Shown: positions 18,202-26,575 of the stretch, piece by piece
Layout: the number at the start of each line of letters is the position of its first letter
Numbering within the stretch: position 1 is the stretch's first letter
DNA from: Microvirga pakistanensis
GTDB lineage: Bacteria > Pseudomonadota > Alphaproteobacteria > Rhizobiales > Beijerinckiaceae
Reading direction: 5' to 3'
Assembly (NCBI RefSeq): GCF_004458765.1
Contig: NZ_SPJX01000410.1
Coordinates: 1-64,000 of the forward strand
Length of the DNA stretch: 64,000 nucleotides
The notes under the pieces: model-generated
What the model was told of the DNA's origin: nothing
Seen by the model: the letters and a program-made list of their open reading frames with translations, nothing else
Databases searched by the model: none
Translations under genes and position numbers: made by a program

Positions 18202-18480
18202 ATGGCCAAGGAAGAACTGATCACATTCGAGGGCGAGGTCATCGAAATCCTGCCGGATGCCCGCTACCGCGTGAAGCTGGAGAGCGGCCATGAGATCGTC
18301 GCCTACACGGCCGGCAAGATGAAGAAGAACCGCATCAAGACGCTGGCGGGGGACCGCGTGACCGTCGAGATGTCGCCCTACGATCTCGACAAGGGCCGGC
18401 TCATCTTCCGTCACAAGGACAGCGGTTCGGGCGCTCCCCGTCCGGGGGCCCCGCGCCGTCCGCAGTTCCGCCGCCGGTAA
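18202..18480 (+). CDS. infA: Translation initiation factor IF-1, probable second copy with C-terminal tail
   Basis: 92 residues. Residues 1-72 match the IF-1 OB fold ([50 protein letters not shown]), which binds the 30S A site. It ends with about 20 extra residues rich in Gly, Pro and Arg ([16 protein letters not shown]) that standard IF-1 lacks. The N-terminus also differs from the usual alphaproteobacterial form. Position right after a cold-shock gene suggests a stress paralogue rather than the main IF-1; the main copy would have to be elsewhere. Confidence 0.85.
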   Translation: MAKEELITFEGEVIEILPDARYRVKLESGHEIVAYTAGKMKKNRIKTLAGDRVTVEMSPYDLDKGRLIFRHKDSGSGAPRPGAPRRPQFRRR

Positions 18481-18517
18481 CCCGCATCAGTCGAGGATTT
18501 GAGCCCAGGGAAAGGTT

Positions 18518-18784
18518 ATGATGCCTGAAAAGACTTGGACGTTCGAGGCTGGTGACCTGGTGCCGGAATGGCTCATGCGCCAGACCAATTGCGTGCTGAG
18601 GTTCGGCCGGGACGCGATCGTTGTGGAAAGCAACAGCGAGTTCCAGATCTATCCGGCCAGTGCCATGGAGCCGGAGGACACGATGGTGCTGGCCGAAATC
18701 ATCGATCAGCAGGTCGATGCTGAAGTCGAGCATACTTTGCCGATCAAGGCCCACACGGTCCCCCGGTCGATGTCCCTCAACTGA
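18518..18784 (+). CDS. Small hypothetical protein
   Basis: 88 residues, acidic, probably soluble; begins MMPEKTWTFEAGDLVPEWL. Not recognised. A GGGAAAGG ribosome binding site precedes the ATG. It is followed after 20 bases by another small gene on the same strand, so the two are probably co-transcribed. Confidence 0.6.
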   Translation: MMPEKTWTFEAGDLVPEWLMRQTNCVLRFGRDAIVVESNSEFQIYPASAMEPEDTMVLAEIIDQQVDAEVEHTLPIKAHTVPRSMSLN

Positions 18785-18804
18785 ACGCTACACAGGAGAC
18801 CTTC

Positions 18805-19026
18805 ATGAGCCACAAGTACTCCCTGGGCCAGCTGGTCCACTCCGCCGGTGCGAGCTTTGCGGACCGGACGGGCGGCGTCTACGAGGTCGTGCGCCTCATG
18901 CCGGAAAGCAGCAATGGAGAACTCGGCTACAGGATCCGGCACACCACCAGCGGCACCGAGCGTGCCGTCGGGGAATCCGAGATCCGCGCCGTTGCTGCGG
19001 AGGAGGCTCACACCACGGCCGGCTGA
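18805..19026 (+). CDS. Small hypothetical protein
   Basis: 73 residues with a CAGGAGACC ribosome binding site. The sequence FADRTGGVYEVVRLMPE and YRIRHTTSGTERAVGESEI suggests a small beta-barrel-like fold that may bind nucleic acid or protein, but I do not recognise the family with confidence. Confidence 0.6.
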   Translation: MSHKYSLGQLVHSAGASFADRTGGVYEVVRLMPESSNGELGYRIRHTTSGTERAVGESEIRAVAAEEAHTTAG

Positions 19027-19118
19027 GGTGTGAGGCGGGTGTTTTGACGTTTACCTTCGGGGTGGCGGCATAATAAGAACACGGCTCGTTCAGTGTGGAC
19101 CGAGCAGCTTTGCAAGAC

Positions 19119-20024
19119 ATGACAGTGACCGGCGTCTATGGGACACCTCCGGCAGAACTGGCCGAAGCGCCAGCGGGCAGCATCCAGTTCTCTCCCCTGA
19201 TTCCGGGTTCCGGAAGGTTGGAGGACCGAGAGGAGGGCGCCTTGAGCGCAATGGTGCTGCTTGCACCTCCCGGTACGGTCGAGCGGCGCTATACGGTCGC
19301 TCTGGCCCTGAGGGCGCTCGCTCCCGGGGGAGTGCTCACCGTTCTCGCGCCCAAGGACAAGGGAGGCTCGCGGCTCGGCAAGGAGCTGAAGGGCTTCGGC
19401 TGCGAGGTCCGGGAAACCTCCCGACGGCATCACCGGATCTGTGAGTGCGAAAGACCGCCACAGCTTGCCGGGATCGAGAGCGCTCTTGCCGAAGGCGCGC
19501 CGCGTGTCGACGATGGGCTTGGCTTGTGGACGCAGCCCGGGGTATTCAGCTGGAACCGGCTGGATCCCGGCAGCGCCCTCCTCAAACGGAACTTGCCCGC
19601 CTTGAGCGGCAAGGGCGCCGATTTCGGGTGCGGCATCGGAACATTGTCGCGCACCATCCTGTCCTCGCCGAAGGTCACGCATCTGGTGATGCTGGATATC
19701 GACCGCCGGGCCACCGAAATGGCGGCGCGCAACGTTCAGGATTCCCGCGCCGAGATCCGCTGGGCCGATGTGCGCTCGGGGCTGCGCCTCAGCGGCCTCG
19801 ACTTCGTAGCGATGAACCCGCCGTTCCACGACGGCGGCGCCGAAGACCAGAGTCTGGGCCAGAGCTTCATCCGCAGGGCGGCCGAGTCCCTGCGCCCGGG
19901 CGGTGTCCTCTGGCTCGTCGCCAATCGCCACCTGCCCTACGAGGGCGTGCTGAAGCCCTTGTTCAAGCGCGTGACGCTTCGAGCGGAAGCTGCCGGCTAC
20001 AAGGTCTACGAGGCCCAGAAATGA
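19119..20024 (+). CDS. rsmC: RsmC-like class I SAM-dependent rRNA methyltransferase
   Basis: 301 residues. An N-terminal degenerate methyltransferase domain is followed by the active one, with motif I DFGCGIG (168-174), an acidic MLDID (191-195) and the catalytic NPPF (233-236) typical of N2-guanine methyltransferases of 16S rRNA. The start at 19119 (MTVTGVYGTPP) is preferred; a GTG at 19095 is in frame. The stop overlaps the next ATG by four bases, coupling it to a pseudouridine synthase, also a 16S rRNA modifier. Confidence 0.8.
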   Translation: MTVTGVYGTPPAELAEAPAGSIQFSPLIPGSGRLEDREEGALSAMVLLAPPGTVERRYTVALALRALAPGGVLTVLAPKDKGGSRLGKELKGFGCEVRETSRRHHRICECERPPQLAGIESALAEGAPRVDDGLGLWTQPGVFSWNRLDPGSALLKRNLPALSGKGADFGCGIGTLSRTILSSPKVTHLVMLDIDRRATEMAARNVQDSRAEIRWADVRSGLRLSGLDFVAMNPPFHDGGAEDQSLGQSFIRRAAESLRPGGVLWLVANRHLPYEGVLKPLFKRVTLRAEAAGYKVYEAQK

Positions 20025-20770
20025 GCAAGATCCCCACGCTTCGTCTCGACCGGCTGCTCGCCAATATGGGCTATGGCTCGCGCCGCGAGGTGCAGCAGCT
20101 CGTCCATGCCGGTCTCGTCACCCTCGACGGCGAAACGCTCGAGGATCCCGATCAGCGCATGGCTGTCACCCGCGATCTTTCGGAGCGCATGCTCATTCGC
20201 GGCAAGCCCCTCGATCCCCCGCCGGGCCTCGCGCTGATGCTGCACAAGCCCTTGGGGGTCACCTGCTCGCACAAGGAGGCGGGGCCCCTGGTCTACGGGC
20301 TTCTGCCCGAGCGCTGGCGTCGCCGCGACCCGGCGATCTCCACCATCGGCCGCCTCGACAAGGAGACCTCCGGGCTCCTGCTCATGACCGATGACGGCAA
20401 CCTGCTGCACCGTGTCATCTCCCCACGCACCCATCTTCCGAAGCGCTACCACGTCACCCTCGACCGCCCCTTGCGCGGCGACGAGGCCGAGATTTTCGCC
20501 GCCGGCACCCTGATGCTGGAGGGCGAGGAGAAGCCGCTTCTGCCGGCCAGACTGGAGGCGCTGGCCGAGCAAAGCGCCTATCTGACGCTCACCGAGGGAC
20601 GGTATCATCAGGTCCGCCGGATGTTTGCCGCCGTTGGCAACCACGTGACCGCCCTGCATCGCGACAGGATCGGGGATCTGATCCTGCCGGGCGATCTGGA
20701 GCCGGGTCAATATAGGGTCCTGAGCGAGGCCGATCTGGCCTTAATCCTACCGCCTGCAAAGGGTGCATAG
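20021..20770 (+). CDS. rsuA: RsuA-type rRNA pseudouridine synthase
   Basis: 249 residues. An S4 RNA-binding domain covers about 1-60 (LDRLLANMGYGSRREVQQLV); the catalytic domain shows LHKPLGVTCSHKEA and the active-site Asp113 in GRLDKETSGLLLMTDDG, and later EGRYHQVRRMFAAVGNHV. It isomerises a uridine in 16S rRNA. It overlaps the rsmC-like gene by four bases. Confidence 0.92.
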   Translation: MSKIPTLRLDRLLANMGYGSRREVQQLVHAGLVTLDGETLEDPDQRMAVTRDLSERMLIRGKPLDPPPGLALMLHKPLGVTCSHKEAGPLVYGLLPERWRRRDPAISTIGRLDKETSGLLLMTDDGNLLHRVISPRTHLPKRYHVTLDRPLRGDEAEIFAAGTLMLEGEEKPLLPARLEALAEQSAYLTLTEGRYHQVRRMFAAVGNHVTALHRDRIGDLILPGDLEPGQYRVLSEADLALILPPAKGA

Positions 20771-20953
20771 GCGAGAGACTCCGATCCAGGTTGTCCCGGA
20801 ATTGTTCATCTGGTCAGTCTCAATCGCATCGAACCTCTCAAATTCCGTCCTGATCCTGGGGCTATGCCGTGCGGCAGCGGACCGCCAAGGAAGCCTGGCC
20901 TGCGCGGGCGCCCCGGAAGCATCCCGGGTCCGGGCTCCGGTGCATGGGTTGGG

Positions 20954-20985
20954 GACGAGGAAGCCGTTCAGGCGGCTTCCTCGTC
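20954..20985. terminator. 13-bp hairpin between rsuA and tRNA-Arg
   Basis: Arms GACGAGGAAGCCG and CGGCTTCCTCGTC pair perfectly around TTCAGG. There is no T tract right after it. It probably ends the rsmC-rsuA transcript. Confidence 0.5.
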
Positions 20986-21034
20986 AGAGGTTGTCTTGGC
21001 GCTGCTAATCGGGTAGGGAAGAGATCAGGCCCAC

Positions 21035-21120
21035 CGCCGTAAAGCACCCGTAGCTCAGCTGGATAGAGCGTTGCCCTCCGAAGGCAAAGGTCACACGTTC
21101 GAATCGTGTCGGGTGCGCCA
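21035..21120 (+). repeat. Left attachment-type direct repeat
   Basis: 86 bases identical to 25525-25610, running from nine bases before the tRNA-Arg gene to its CCA end. Homology stops right after the CCA. Integrase duplications usually cover only the 3' half of a tRNA; here the whole gene is duplicated. Confidence 0.85.
21044..21120 (+). tRNA. tRNA-Arg (CCG), left copy
   Basis: 77 bases folding into a standard cloverleaf: 7-bp acceptor stem (GCACCCG/CGGGTGC), anticodon stem TTGCC/GGCAA with loop CTCCGAA giving anticodon CCG, T arm ACACG-TTCGAAT-CGTGT, and an encoded CCA. It reads CGG arginine codons. Confidence 0.95.
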
Positions 21121-21230
21121 TTCCTAACCCCTTGTATAACTTGGGTTTCAGGCGCAAAGGCTAAGCCTCCCAAACAGCCAAGAAGTCCAATCCGTAACAG
21201 CCCTGTCACAGCTGAACGGAAACACGACGA

Positions 21231-21996
21231 ATGGCGACCATCCGCAAGAGAGGCTCTTCCTGGCAAGTTCAAGTGCGCAGAGAAGGCTTCCCGCCTGTTA
21301 CAAAGACATTCTCCACCAGAGCCGATGTCGCTGAATGGGCAAGGGATAAGGAGAGGCAGATCGACCGCGCTGAGCTTCCGACCACAATACGAGACTTCAA
21401 AGGAATGACCGTTGCTGACCTTCTCAAGAAGTATGAGCATGAGATTACTCCTAAGAAGCGGGGTGCTAAGTTCGAGCGGTCTCGGCTCCGCCAACTCCTC
21501 AGCCACAGCATAGCTAACGCTGGGCTTCACCACCTGTCCGGTGAGCTGGTTTCTCGCTACCGAGATGAGCGGTTGAAGGCTGTTAAACCTGCCTCTGTCC
21601 GTCGGGAGCTAGTGGTTCTCCGCCGTGTCTTCGAAGTGGCTAGGACTGAGTGGAACGTGCCTATCCGCATCAACCCAGTCCATCAGATCAAGCTTGCAAG
21701 TGACTCTAAGCCGAGAGAACGGCGTCTTGAGGAGGGGGGACAATGAGCGGTTATCCCATGCAATCAACTCAAACTCCGCTTGGTATCTCCGGCCCTTGAT
21801 AGCCCTAGCCATCGAGACCGGGATGCGCAGAGGAGAACTCCTGTCGATTGGATGGAAGGATGTCGATATGACTGCTCCAACCATCCGCATCCTCAAGACC
21901 AAGAACGGCCATCCTTGCACGATCCCGCTCACTCCCAAGGCGGTTGAGATACTGTCCTCACTAGATGCGAAGCTGGCTAAGGCTACGGTCGGGTAG
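21231..21996 (+). pseudogene. Tyrosine recombinase (phage-type integrase), frameshifted and truncated
   Basis: The first frame (21231-21746) encodes an arm-binding start (MATIRKRGSSWQVQVRREGF) and the core-binding SAM-like domain. It then shifts in a run of six G (21734-21739); removing one G joins it to EEGDNERLSHAI and the catalytic domain start IALAIETGMRRGELL, which holds the first catalytic Arg. That frame stops at 21996, before the HxxR, His/Trp and Tyr boxes, none of which I find downstream. Both lesions leave it inactive. It is 110 bases from the left tRNA and reads away from it, the normal place for an island integrase. Confidence 0.85.
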
Positions 21997-22199
21997 GGGT
22001 CAAAAGAAACGAGACGAATCCGGGCATTGGTCAAGGCGGCAGGTCTGGGAAGAGCCCAGATGCCACATTGCCTTGTCCTGGCGAGCATTCCTAGGAAATA
22101 TGACCTGTGCGCTATAGCACAGCTTGTTTGTTCTCGGCTATGTAGTCACGGGTCGCCTAGATCGATCTAGGACCATGACGGAACACCTTAGGGGCGAGA

Positions 22200-23225
22200 A
22201 TGGCAATCATCCGTGGAACAAGCACCAACACGAAACTGATCGGCACGAGCACGAAAGACTGGATCTACGGCTTTCTGACCAACGATAGCATTGATGGCGG
22301 CGCTGGAAACGACTTTCTGTCTGGCGGCAACGGAAACGACACTGTCTTTGGCGGCACGGGCAATGACAAACTGTATGGAGGCTTTGGAATCGACAATCTT
22401 GATGGCGGTATCGGTAATGACTTCCTCGATGGAGGGCTTGATACGGTTCGGGACATCCTGAAGGGCGGCGACGGAGACGATACGGCGGTCGTTTACGATA
22501 ACGATAGCGCCCTCGGAGGCAGCGGGCTGGACATCCTGTCGATCGGCAGCTTTGACGTAGATACGGCCATCAAATACACGCTCAATCTGTCCAAGATCAA
22601 CGGATCAACAGCAACGGCGATTGGCCACAAAGGTATCACTGCTGGCCAGTTCGAGGGCGCATATGTGTACATGGGCAAGTTCCTTGCCGGGTCGTCGGTG
22701 ATTGGCTCTGCTGGTGAGGATGAGATCATCGGCGGTTGGAACGACACCACCAGTCTGATCGGAGCAACACTGGACGGTGGCGCAGGGGATGACATCATTC
22801 TCGGCACCAACAAGAATGACTCTGTCATTGGTGGGGCAGGCTACGATCAACTCGCTGGCGGCGATGGCGCTGATACTCTCACAGGCGGAACGGGTGCTGA
22901 TCAGTTCGTTGTTGATCTGTCATCAATCCAGTATCTGCCGCCCAAAGTGGACATCATCACCGACTTTAGTGCAGAGGACTTTTTCCTCGTCGATCCCAGC
23001 CCGTTCTATGGGTATATGGCAAGCACCGCAAGCAATGTCGATCAGAACAATCCTCTTGAGGTTGGATCAACCCCGAAGGCCAAGTCGACCAAGGCTCAGT
23101 TCCTGTATGACACTGATGACGGACGGCTCTTCTATGATGCGGACGGAACCGGCTCTAAGGCGGCGATTCACCTGTACACCCTTAAGAACAAGCCTGTTCT
23201 GAACGATTTGGACTTCATCGTCTGA
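22200..23225 (+). CDS. RTX (hemolysin-type calcium-binding repeat) protein
   Basis: 341 residues. About six GGxGxDxLxGG nonapeptides occupy residues 28-85 (for example GGAGNDFLSGGNGND), and a second set near 190-235 (GGAGYDQLAGGDGAD, then TGGTGADQFV). These wrap Ca2+ in a parallel beta-roll. There is no N-terminal signal peptide, and the C-terminal region ends in DLDFIV, as expected for type I secretion. No protease or lipase domain is present, so it is a bare repeat protein, perhaps adhesive. No ABC/MFP exporter genes lie nearby. An intrinsic terminator follows. Confidence 0.88.
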   Translation: MAIIRGTSTNTKLIGTSTKDWIYGFLTNDSIDGGAGNDFLSGGNGNDTVFGGTGNDKLYGGFGIDNLDGGIGNDFLDGGLDTVRDILKGGDGDDTAVVYDNDSALGGSGLDILSIGSFDVDTAIKYTLNLSKINGSTATAIGHKGITAGQFEGAYVYMGKFLAGSSVIGSAGEDEIIGGWNDTTSLIGATLDGGAGDDIILGTNKNDSVIGGAGYDQLAGGDGADTLTGGTGADQFVVDLSSIQYLPPKVDIITDFSAEDFFLVDPSPFYGYMASTASNVDQNNPLEVGSTPKAKSTKAQFLYDTDDGRLFYDADGTGSKAAIHLYTLKNKPVLNDLDFIV

Positions 23226-23265
23226 AATCAAGCCTGAGAAGCCACCTTCGTTCTGCCTCTAAGAT

Positions 23266-23298
23266 CCCCCGCTGCGTGTCATACCAGTGGGGGTTTTT
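23266..23298 (+). terminator. Intrinsic terminator after the RTX gene
   Basis: A 9-bp stem CCCCCGCTG / CAGTGGGGG (one G-U pair), ten-base loop, then TTTTT. Confidence 0.85.
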
Positions 23299-23470
23299 GC
23301 GTTCGCAACTAATTCGATTGACCTCTCACTCAGGTCCACTTTGAGAATAACCCTGAGCCTGATCAGGGTGTCAGACAGGATCCAGCAATTCGATCGCTCT
23401 ATGATGTTTGCAGGGTAGCTGCCCCTTCAGCGCTCATCCTGCCCCAGGTCAAATTAGCGCCCACAAGACG

Positions 23471-24052
23471 TTAGAATGGACCTCTTGGATCGTCGTGCCA
23501 GTAGTCCCTCAGTTCCTTCTGGCGGTTGCGGTCAGGCCAGACCAGATCGTCACCTTCGTACCCATAGAACGATGGTGCGTCTCGGACCTGCTCCTCGGTA
23601 ATCTCAGTGCGGTAGCCTTCAAGTGCCTTGTCATAGGAGAGCTTATCCCACGGGATGGTGCGGTGGTGAACCCCGATGCCAAGAAAGCCACCAAACGTCA
23701 CGTCAACATAGAGGACTTTGCCGCTGACCTTCTCGATCAGGAGACGCTTGATGGTGCCGATCTGGCTGCCCAGCTGATTGAACACAGCCGTGCCTTCGAT
23801 CCTATCGCTCTCGATTATCGGGTGAAATGTGGCTGTGTTGTCGCTTGCCTCCCAGAGAAAGAAGCCATTCTCTAGCATCCCGGCCGCAACGAAGGCTCGA
23901 CCAACGCCAAAGGTCCACTGCTCGGCTGGGCGAACCTCCTTCACAAATGTCCAAGGTCCACTCTCGGCTGGAACCTTCTCGCCAGTTGCACTGTCAGTGA
24001 AGGCCAAGAGGTTGGGGTTCGCGTCAGACTGGAAGACATAGCAGGTTCTCAT
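23471..24052 (-). CDS. PRC-barrel domain protein
   Basis: 193 residues. The PRC-barrel occupies about 83-165: a strand pair around GTAVFNQLGSQIGTIKRLLIE, then KVLYVDVTFGGFLGIGVHHRTIPWDKL, and ITEEQVRDAPSF at its end. An N-terminal 80-residue part with several Trp is unrelated to known domains I can name. PRC barrels bind RNA-processing or photosynthetic partners; stand-alone versions in rhizobia are of unknown function. Convergent with the RTX gene inside the island. Confidence 0.75.
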   Translation of the reverse strand: MRTCYVFQSDANPNLLAFTDSATGEKVPAESGPWTFVKEVRPAEQWTFGVGRAFVAAGMLENGFFLWEASDNTATFHPIIESDRIEGTAVFNQLGSQIGTIKRLLIEKVSGKVLYVDVTFGGFLGIGVHHRTIPWDKLSYDKALEGYRTEITEEQVRDAPSFYGYEGDDLVWPDRNRQKELRDYWHDDPRGPF

Positions 24053-24812
24053 AGGTGCCTCTTGAGTGGATAAGACGCACGACCATTGTCTCAGTCATTC
24101 ATGACCAAAATAGAAACAGATAAACAGGAAGATTTAACCAGAAATCGGGATGTTGCCCTAGGATAAAGCTAATATTCATCTATGTTTTTCAAGATGTATT
24201 TTGACTTGCTACCATACTAGTACACTGACATGATCAGAGGTACTTGTCTCGAACCGACTATCATGAATCGTACAACAAGGCTTCAGAAGATCTAACGTAA
24301 CCTAAGCACTGATCAATTGAGGCGATAACTGAATCCGGCGATTGGTCACGGCTATTGAGCTAAGCCTCAGCCTAACTTCAAAGACGGACTATGTAAGGCG
24401 CAGGGCTAACGCAAAGGCTTTTCCCCTCCCACGAGTAAGAACGCCTCTGATGACTGCTCCTGAGGAGTTCACATGTTGTCACCAACGCTTTATAGCGCAG
24501 CTTGATGAAGCAGTTTCCAGGTCTTTCCGCAAGGCGGCTACAGAGTATAAAGATGATTAACGCGCCTGATTAAAACTTCGGTGTTGCTTTTAAGGCATAG
24601 GACGTTCTTGATACTGTCGACTGAGGGGAAGTTAGCTTATTTCGAAGCGAGCTCATCGCCGGAAGCGAAAACACTCTATCTGGTTACTTGGTATTCAGAA
24701 GCTGGTCTCGCTGCACTTCCCCGGTGCTCCTGACCTGTCACAACGCATATGGCAGTCGGTGGGCTAACATAATCCCTCCAGGCCCTTAGCTTCCGCCCTT
24801 TCAAGCCACGCT
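24053..24812. other. Gene-poor AT-richer island region
   Basis: 760 bases with little coding potential. A 72-codon frame from a TTG at 24342 to 24560, and a shorter ATG start within it (about 24450), are possible but lack a ribosome binding site and show no recognisable motif. I see no RNA fold or repeat that I can support. Confidence 0.4.
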
Positions 24813-24947
24813 TCATCCTTGTCCGTCACTAACTCCCCACAACATGCGAATCGTGCCAGCAGCCTCAATGAGCAAAGCGGATAGCTCCTCGGGTATCTCG
24901 TCAGCCGCTCGGTCCGATCGTCCAACGATGTCTGTCAGATCGCTCAT
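24813..24947 (-). CDS. Small hypothetical protein of the island
   Basis: 44 residues, MSDLTDIVGRSDRAADEIPE onward with a short hydrophobic helix (LSALLIEAAGTIRMLW). AAGAAGGGATACA before the ATG gives a good ribosome binding site. Not recognised. Confidence 0.4.
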   Translation of the reverse strand: MSDLTDIVGRSDRAADEIPEELSALLIEAAGTIRMLWGVSDGQG

Positions 24948-25114
24948 TGTATCCCTTCTTAAACAGCAGCCTGTCCAATAGGTCAGCCGGGGATCGCCGG
25001 GTTACAGGGACTTCCAGTTTCACGGCAGGGCAAGCCGAGCAGAGCCAGCACGGCTCGTAACGGACGCGCAGGTGTCTCCGCTCTGATGCTTCAAGAGTAT
25101 TACTGAGATATGCC

Positions 25115-25231
25115 TTACGGAAATATGAGAGCCGAGACCAACACACTTGCCATGAACGCCAACAGAATCAACAGCGGAGCCAGTAGTGAACCTGATACAA
25201 TCAGCAACAGGGATAGACTGAGGCGTCGCAT
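25115..25231 (-). CDS. Small single-pass membrane protein of the island
   Basis: 38 residues: MRRLSLSLLLIVSGSLLAP followed by a continuous hydrophobic stretch to the end (LLILLAFMASVLVSALIFP). A GGAGGAGCC ribosome binding site lies nine bases before the ATG. Two basic residues at the front suggest N-in orientation. It lies 168 bases upstream of the 44-residue gene on the same strand. Such proteins may be toxins of type I systems, but no antisense RNA is evident. Confidence 0.45.
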   Translation of the reverse strand: MRRLSLSLLLIVSGSLLAPLLILLAFMASVLVSALIFP

Positions 25232-25524
25232 GGTGAGGCTCCTCCACTCCGGTAGGTAAAGCCTAAGGCAGACCGTGGCCGCAATATGTTGCATAGCCTA
25301 GCCCACAAGAGGGAGAGCTTCGTTCTTTGTTACAAAATCCTTTGAGTCCATTGCGCCACCCTTGTTCAGCCCTGTTCCCCCGGGTGGGGGTGGCCTTCGG
25401 CTTGTCACAGCGAGTGTGATTAACTAGGTCAAGCGGATGGCTACAAGCCCCTTGCCAAGCTCGGGGAGACTGTTAGGTTGGTCATTGTAACTGATTGGAT
25501 TCACTAACTGTTTCTTAGGCTCAT

Positions 25525-25610
25525 CGCCGTAAAGCACCCGTAGCTCAGCTGGATAGAGCGTTGCCCTCCGAAGGCAAAGGTCACACGTTCGAATCGTGTC
25601 GGGTGCGCCA
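25525..25610 (+). repeat. Right attachment-type direct repeat
   Basis: Copy of 21035-21120, marking the right end of the island. Beyond the CCA the sequence diverges at once from the left copy. Confidence 0.85.
25534..25610 (+). tRNA. tRNA-Arg (CCG), right copy
   Basis: 77 bases identical to the copy at 21044-21120, with intact cloverleaf and encoded CCA. It is either the original gene or the duplicate made by integration; both look functional. Confidence 0.95.
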
Positions 25611-25986
25611 CCTCCCAGCCGCATGTCGAACATGACCGAGAGCCCGTGTTCTCGTCTGCCGCCGGGAGCATGTGAGAGCCTGCCTCGCCCGTGCCATGCC
25701 TCCTCGGCCTATCGCTCAGGCAGCGATCGTTGCGAGGAAGCATCCGTCCCATGATCGCAGCATGGTCGGCCAATCCCTAAGCGCAACCTTACAAGCTCCA
25801 CGGGTGGCAGTGCTACGCTGGGTTGTCAGCGCGCGTGATATTCTATTACTCTTGCCTGGTGAGTCATCGGCGGCCCTTGCGCTGTGCGTGCCCGCCTAGG
25901 ATCGGTTGAACGGCTCGATGAACAGGGCCGGTCAGGGAACCCTGCCTTAGGTCTCAGAGGGCAGGGCTAGTAGAAAAGGGGCGCCT
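25611..25986. other. Intergenic region right of the island
   Basis: 376 bases in which I see no supportable gene. Short frames exist on both strands but lack ribosome binding sites or protein-like composition. It leads into the PilZ gene, whose AAAAGGGG site lies seven bases before the ATG. Confidence 0.4.
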
Positions 25987-26397
25987 ATGAAGCCAGTAGA
26001 GCAGCGTCGCGCCAGCCCTCGGTCGCACACCCATCTCAAAGGGCACATCATCTTCAATAACGGTCTCTCCCGTATGGAATGCACGGTGAGGGACTTGTCC
26101 GAAACCGGCGCGCGCCTCGCGTTCGCTCACCCGGTCAAAGTTCCCGCCGAGTTCCAGTTGCAGATCCCGGGGAAGAAGCTCATTCGGCGTGCCCAGGTCA
26201 TATGGTATGACGGGCGCAGCCACGGGATCATGTTCCTCGACCGCGACGTGGGAGCCGACGCCCCCGAAAGGCTATCCTTGCCCGACCTGGAGGCATCGGG
26301 CGTATCGGATATTCTGGAAGAGGCCCGCCAGAGGATCGCCCAGCTTCTGGGGGTCTCTGTCGATATGGTCCAGCTGAAGGTCGCGATCGAGCGATGA
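25987..26397 (+). CDS. PilZ domain protein (probable c-di-GMP binding)
   Basis: 136 residues. The c-di-GMP signature is present: RRASPR (7-12) as the RxxxR loop and DLSETGARL (about 37-45) as the D/NxSxxG strand. The domain continues to GIMFLDRD; about 40 residues of helix follow. PilZ proteins alter motility, polysaccharide synthesis or cell-cycle outputs when c-di-GMP rises. No partner gene is adjacent. Confidence 0.85.
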   Translation: MKPVEQRRASPRSHTHLKGHIIFNNGLSRMECTVRDLSETGARLAFAHPVKVPAEFQLQIPGKKLIRRAQVIWYDGRSHGIMFLDRDVGADAPERLSLPDLEASGVSDILEEARQRIAQLLGVSVDMVQLKVAIER

Positions 26398-26488
26398 AAC
26401 GCCGGATCTCCTGCCTCGCATCACCTCGTGCGGACTTGAAGGCCCGCGTCGGCGAATCACCGGGATCGTCTTCCTGCCCGATCGCCGA

Positions 26489-26575
26489 GAGCTGTTTCCA
26501 GGGGGTGTGGGATCATCCCTTCTTGGGTGCGCCGCATTCTTAACGGCGAAGCGGATCCACTTCGCCGAAAATGCT
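26489..26575. repeat. Dispersed palindromic repeat, copy B
   Basis: Begins GAGCTGTTTCC like copy A, then differs, and ends in a GCAT...ATGC-bounded palindrome with core GGCGAAGCGGATCCACTTCG (26534-26573). It abuts the end of iolB. Confidence 0.7.

Larger units (their letters stand above)
21027..25610. mobile_element. Degenerate integrative element at tRNA-Arg(CCG)
   Basis: About 4.5 kb bracketed by two complete tRNA-Arg genes in direct orientation. The exact repeat is 86 bases (21035-21120 and 25525-25610); with two mismatches it extends about eight bases further left. Inside are a broken tyrosine recombinase right after the left tRNA, an RTX repeat protein, a PRC-barrel protein, two small genes and a 760-base AT-richer gap. 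Gene density and base composition differ from the dense GC-rich flanks. The broken integrase means it can no longer move by itself. Confidence 0.82.

Noticed and set aside
25672..25899. 75-codon frame right of the island
   Set aside because: No ribosome binding site, unbalanced composition and no conserved-looking motif.
21000..26000. CRISPR array in the island
   Set aside because: No regularly spaced short repeats are present; the only direct repeat is the tRNA pair.
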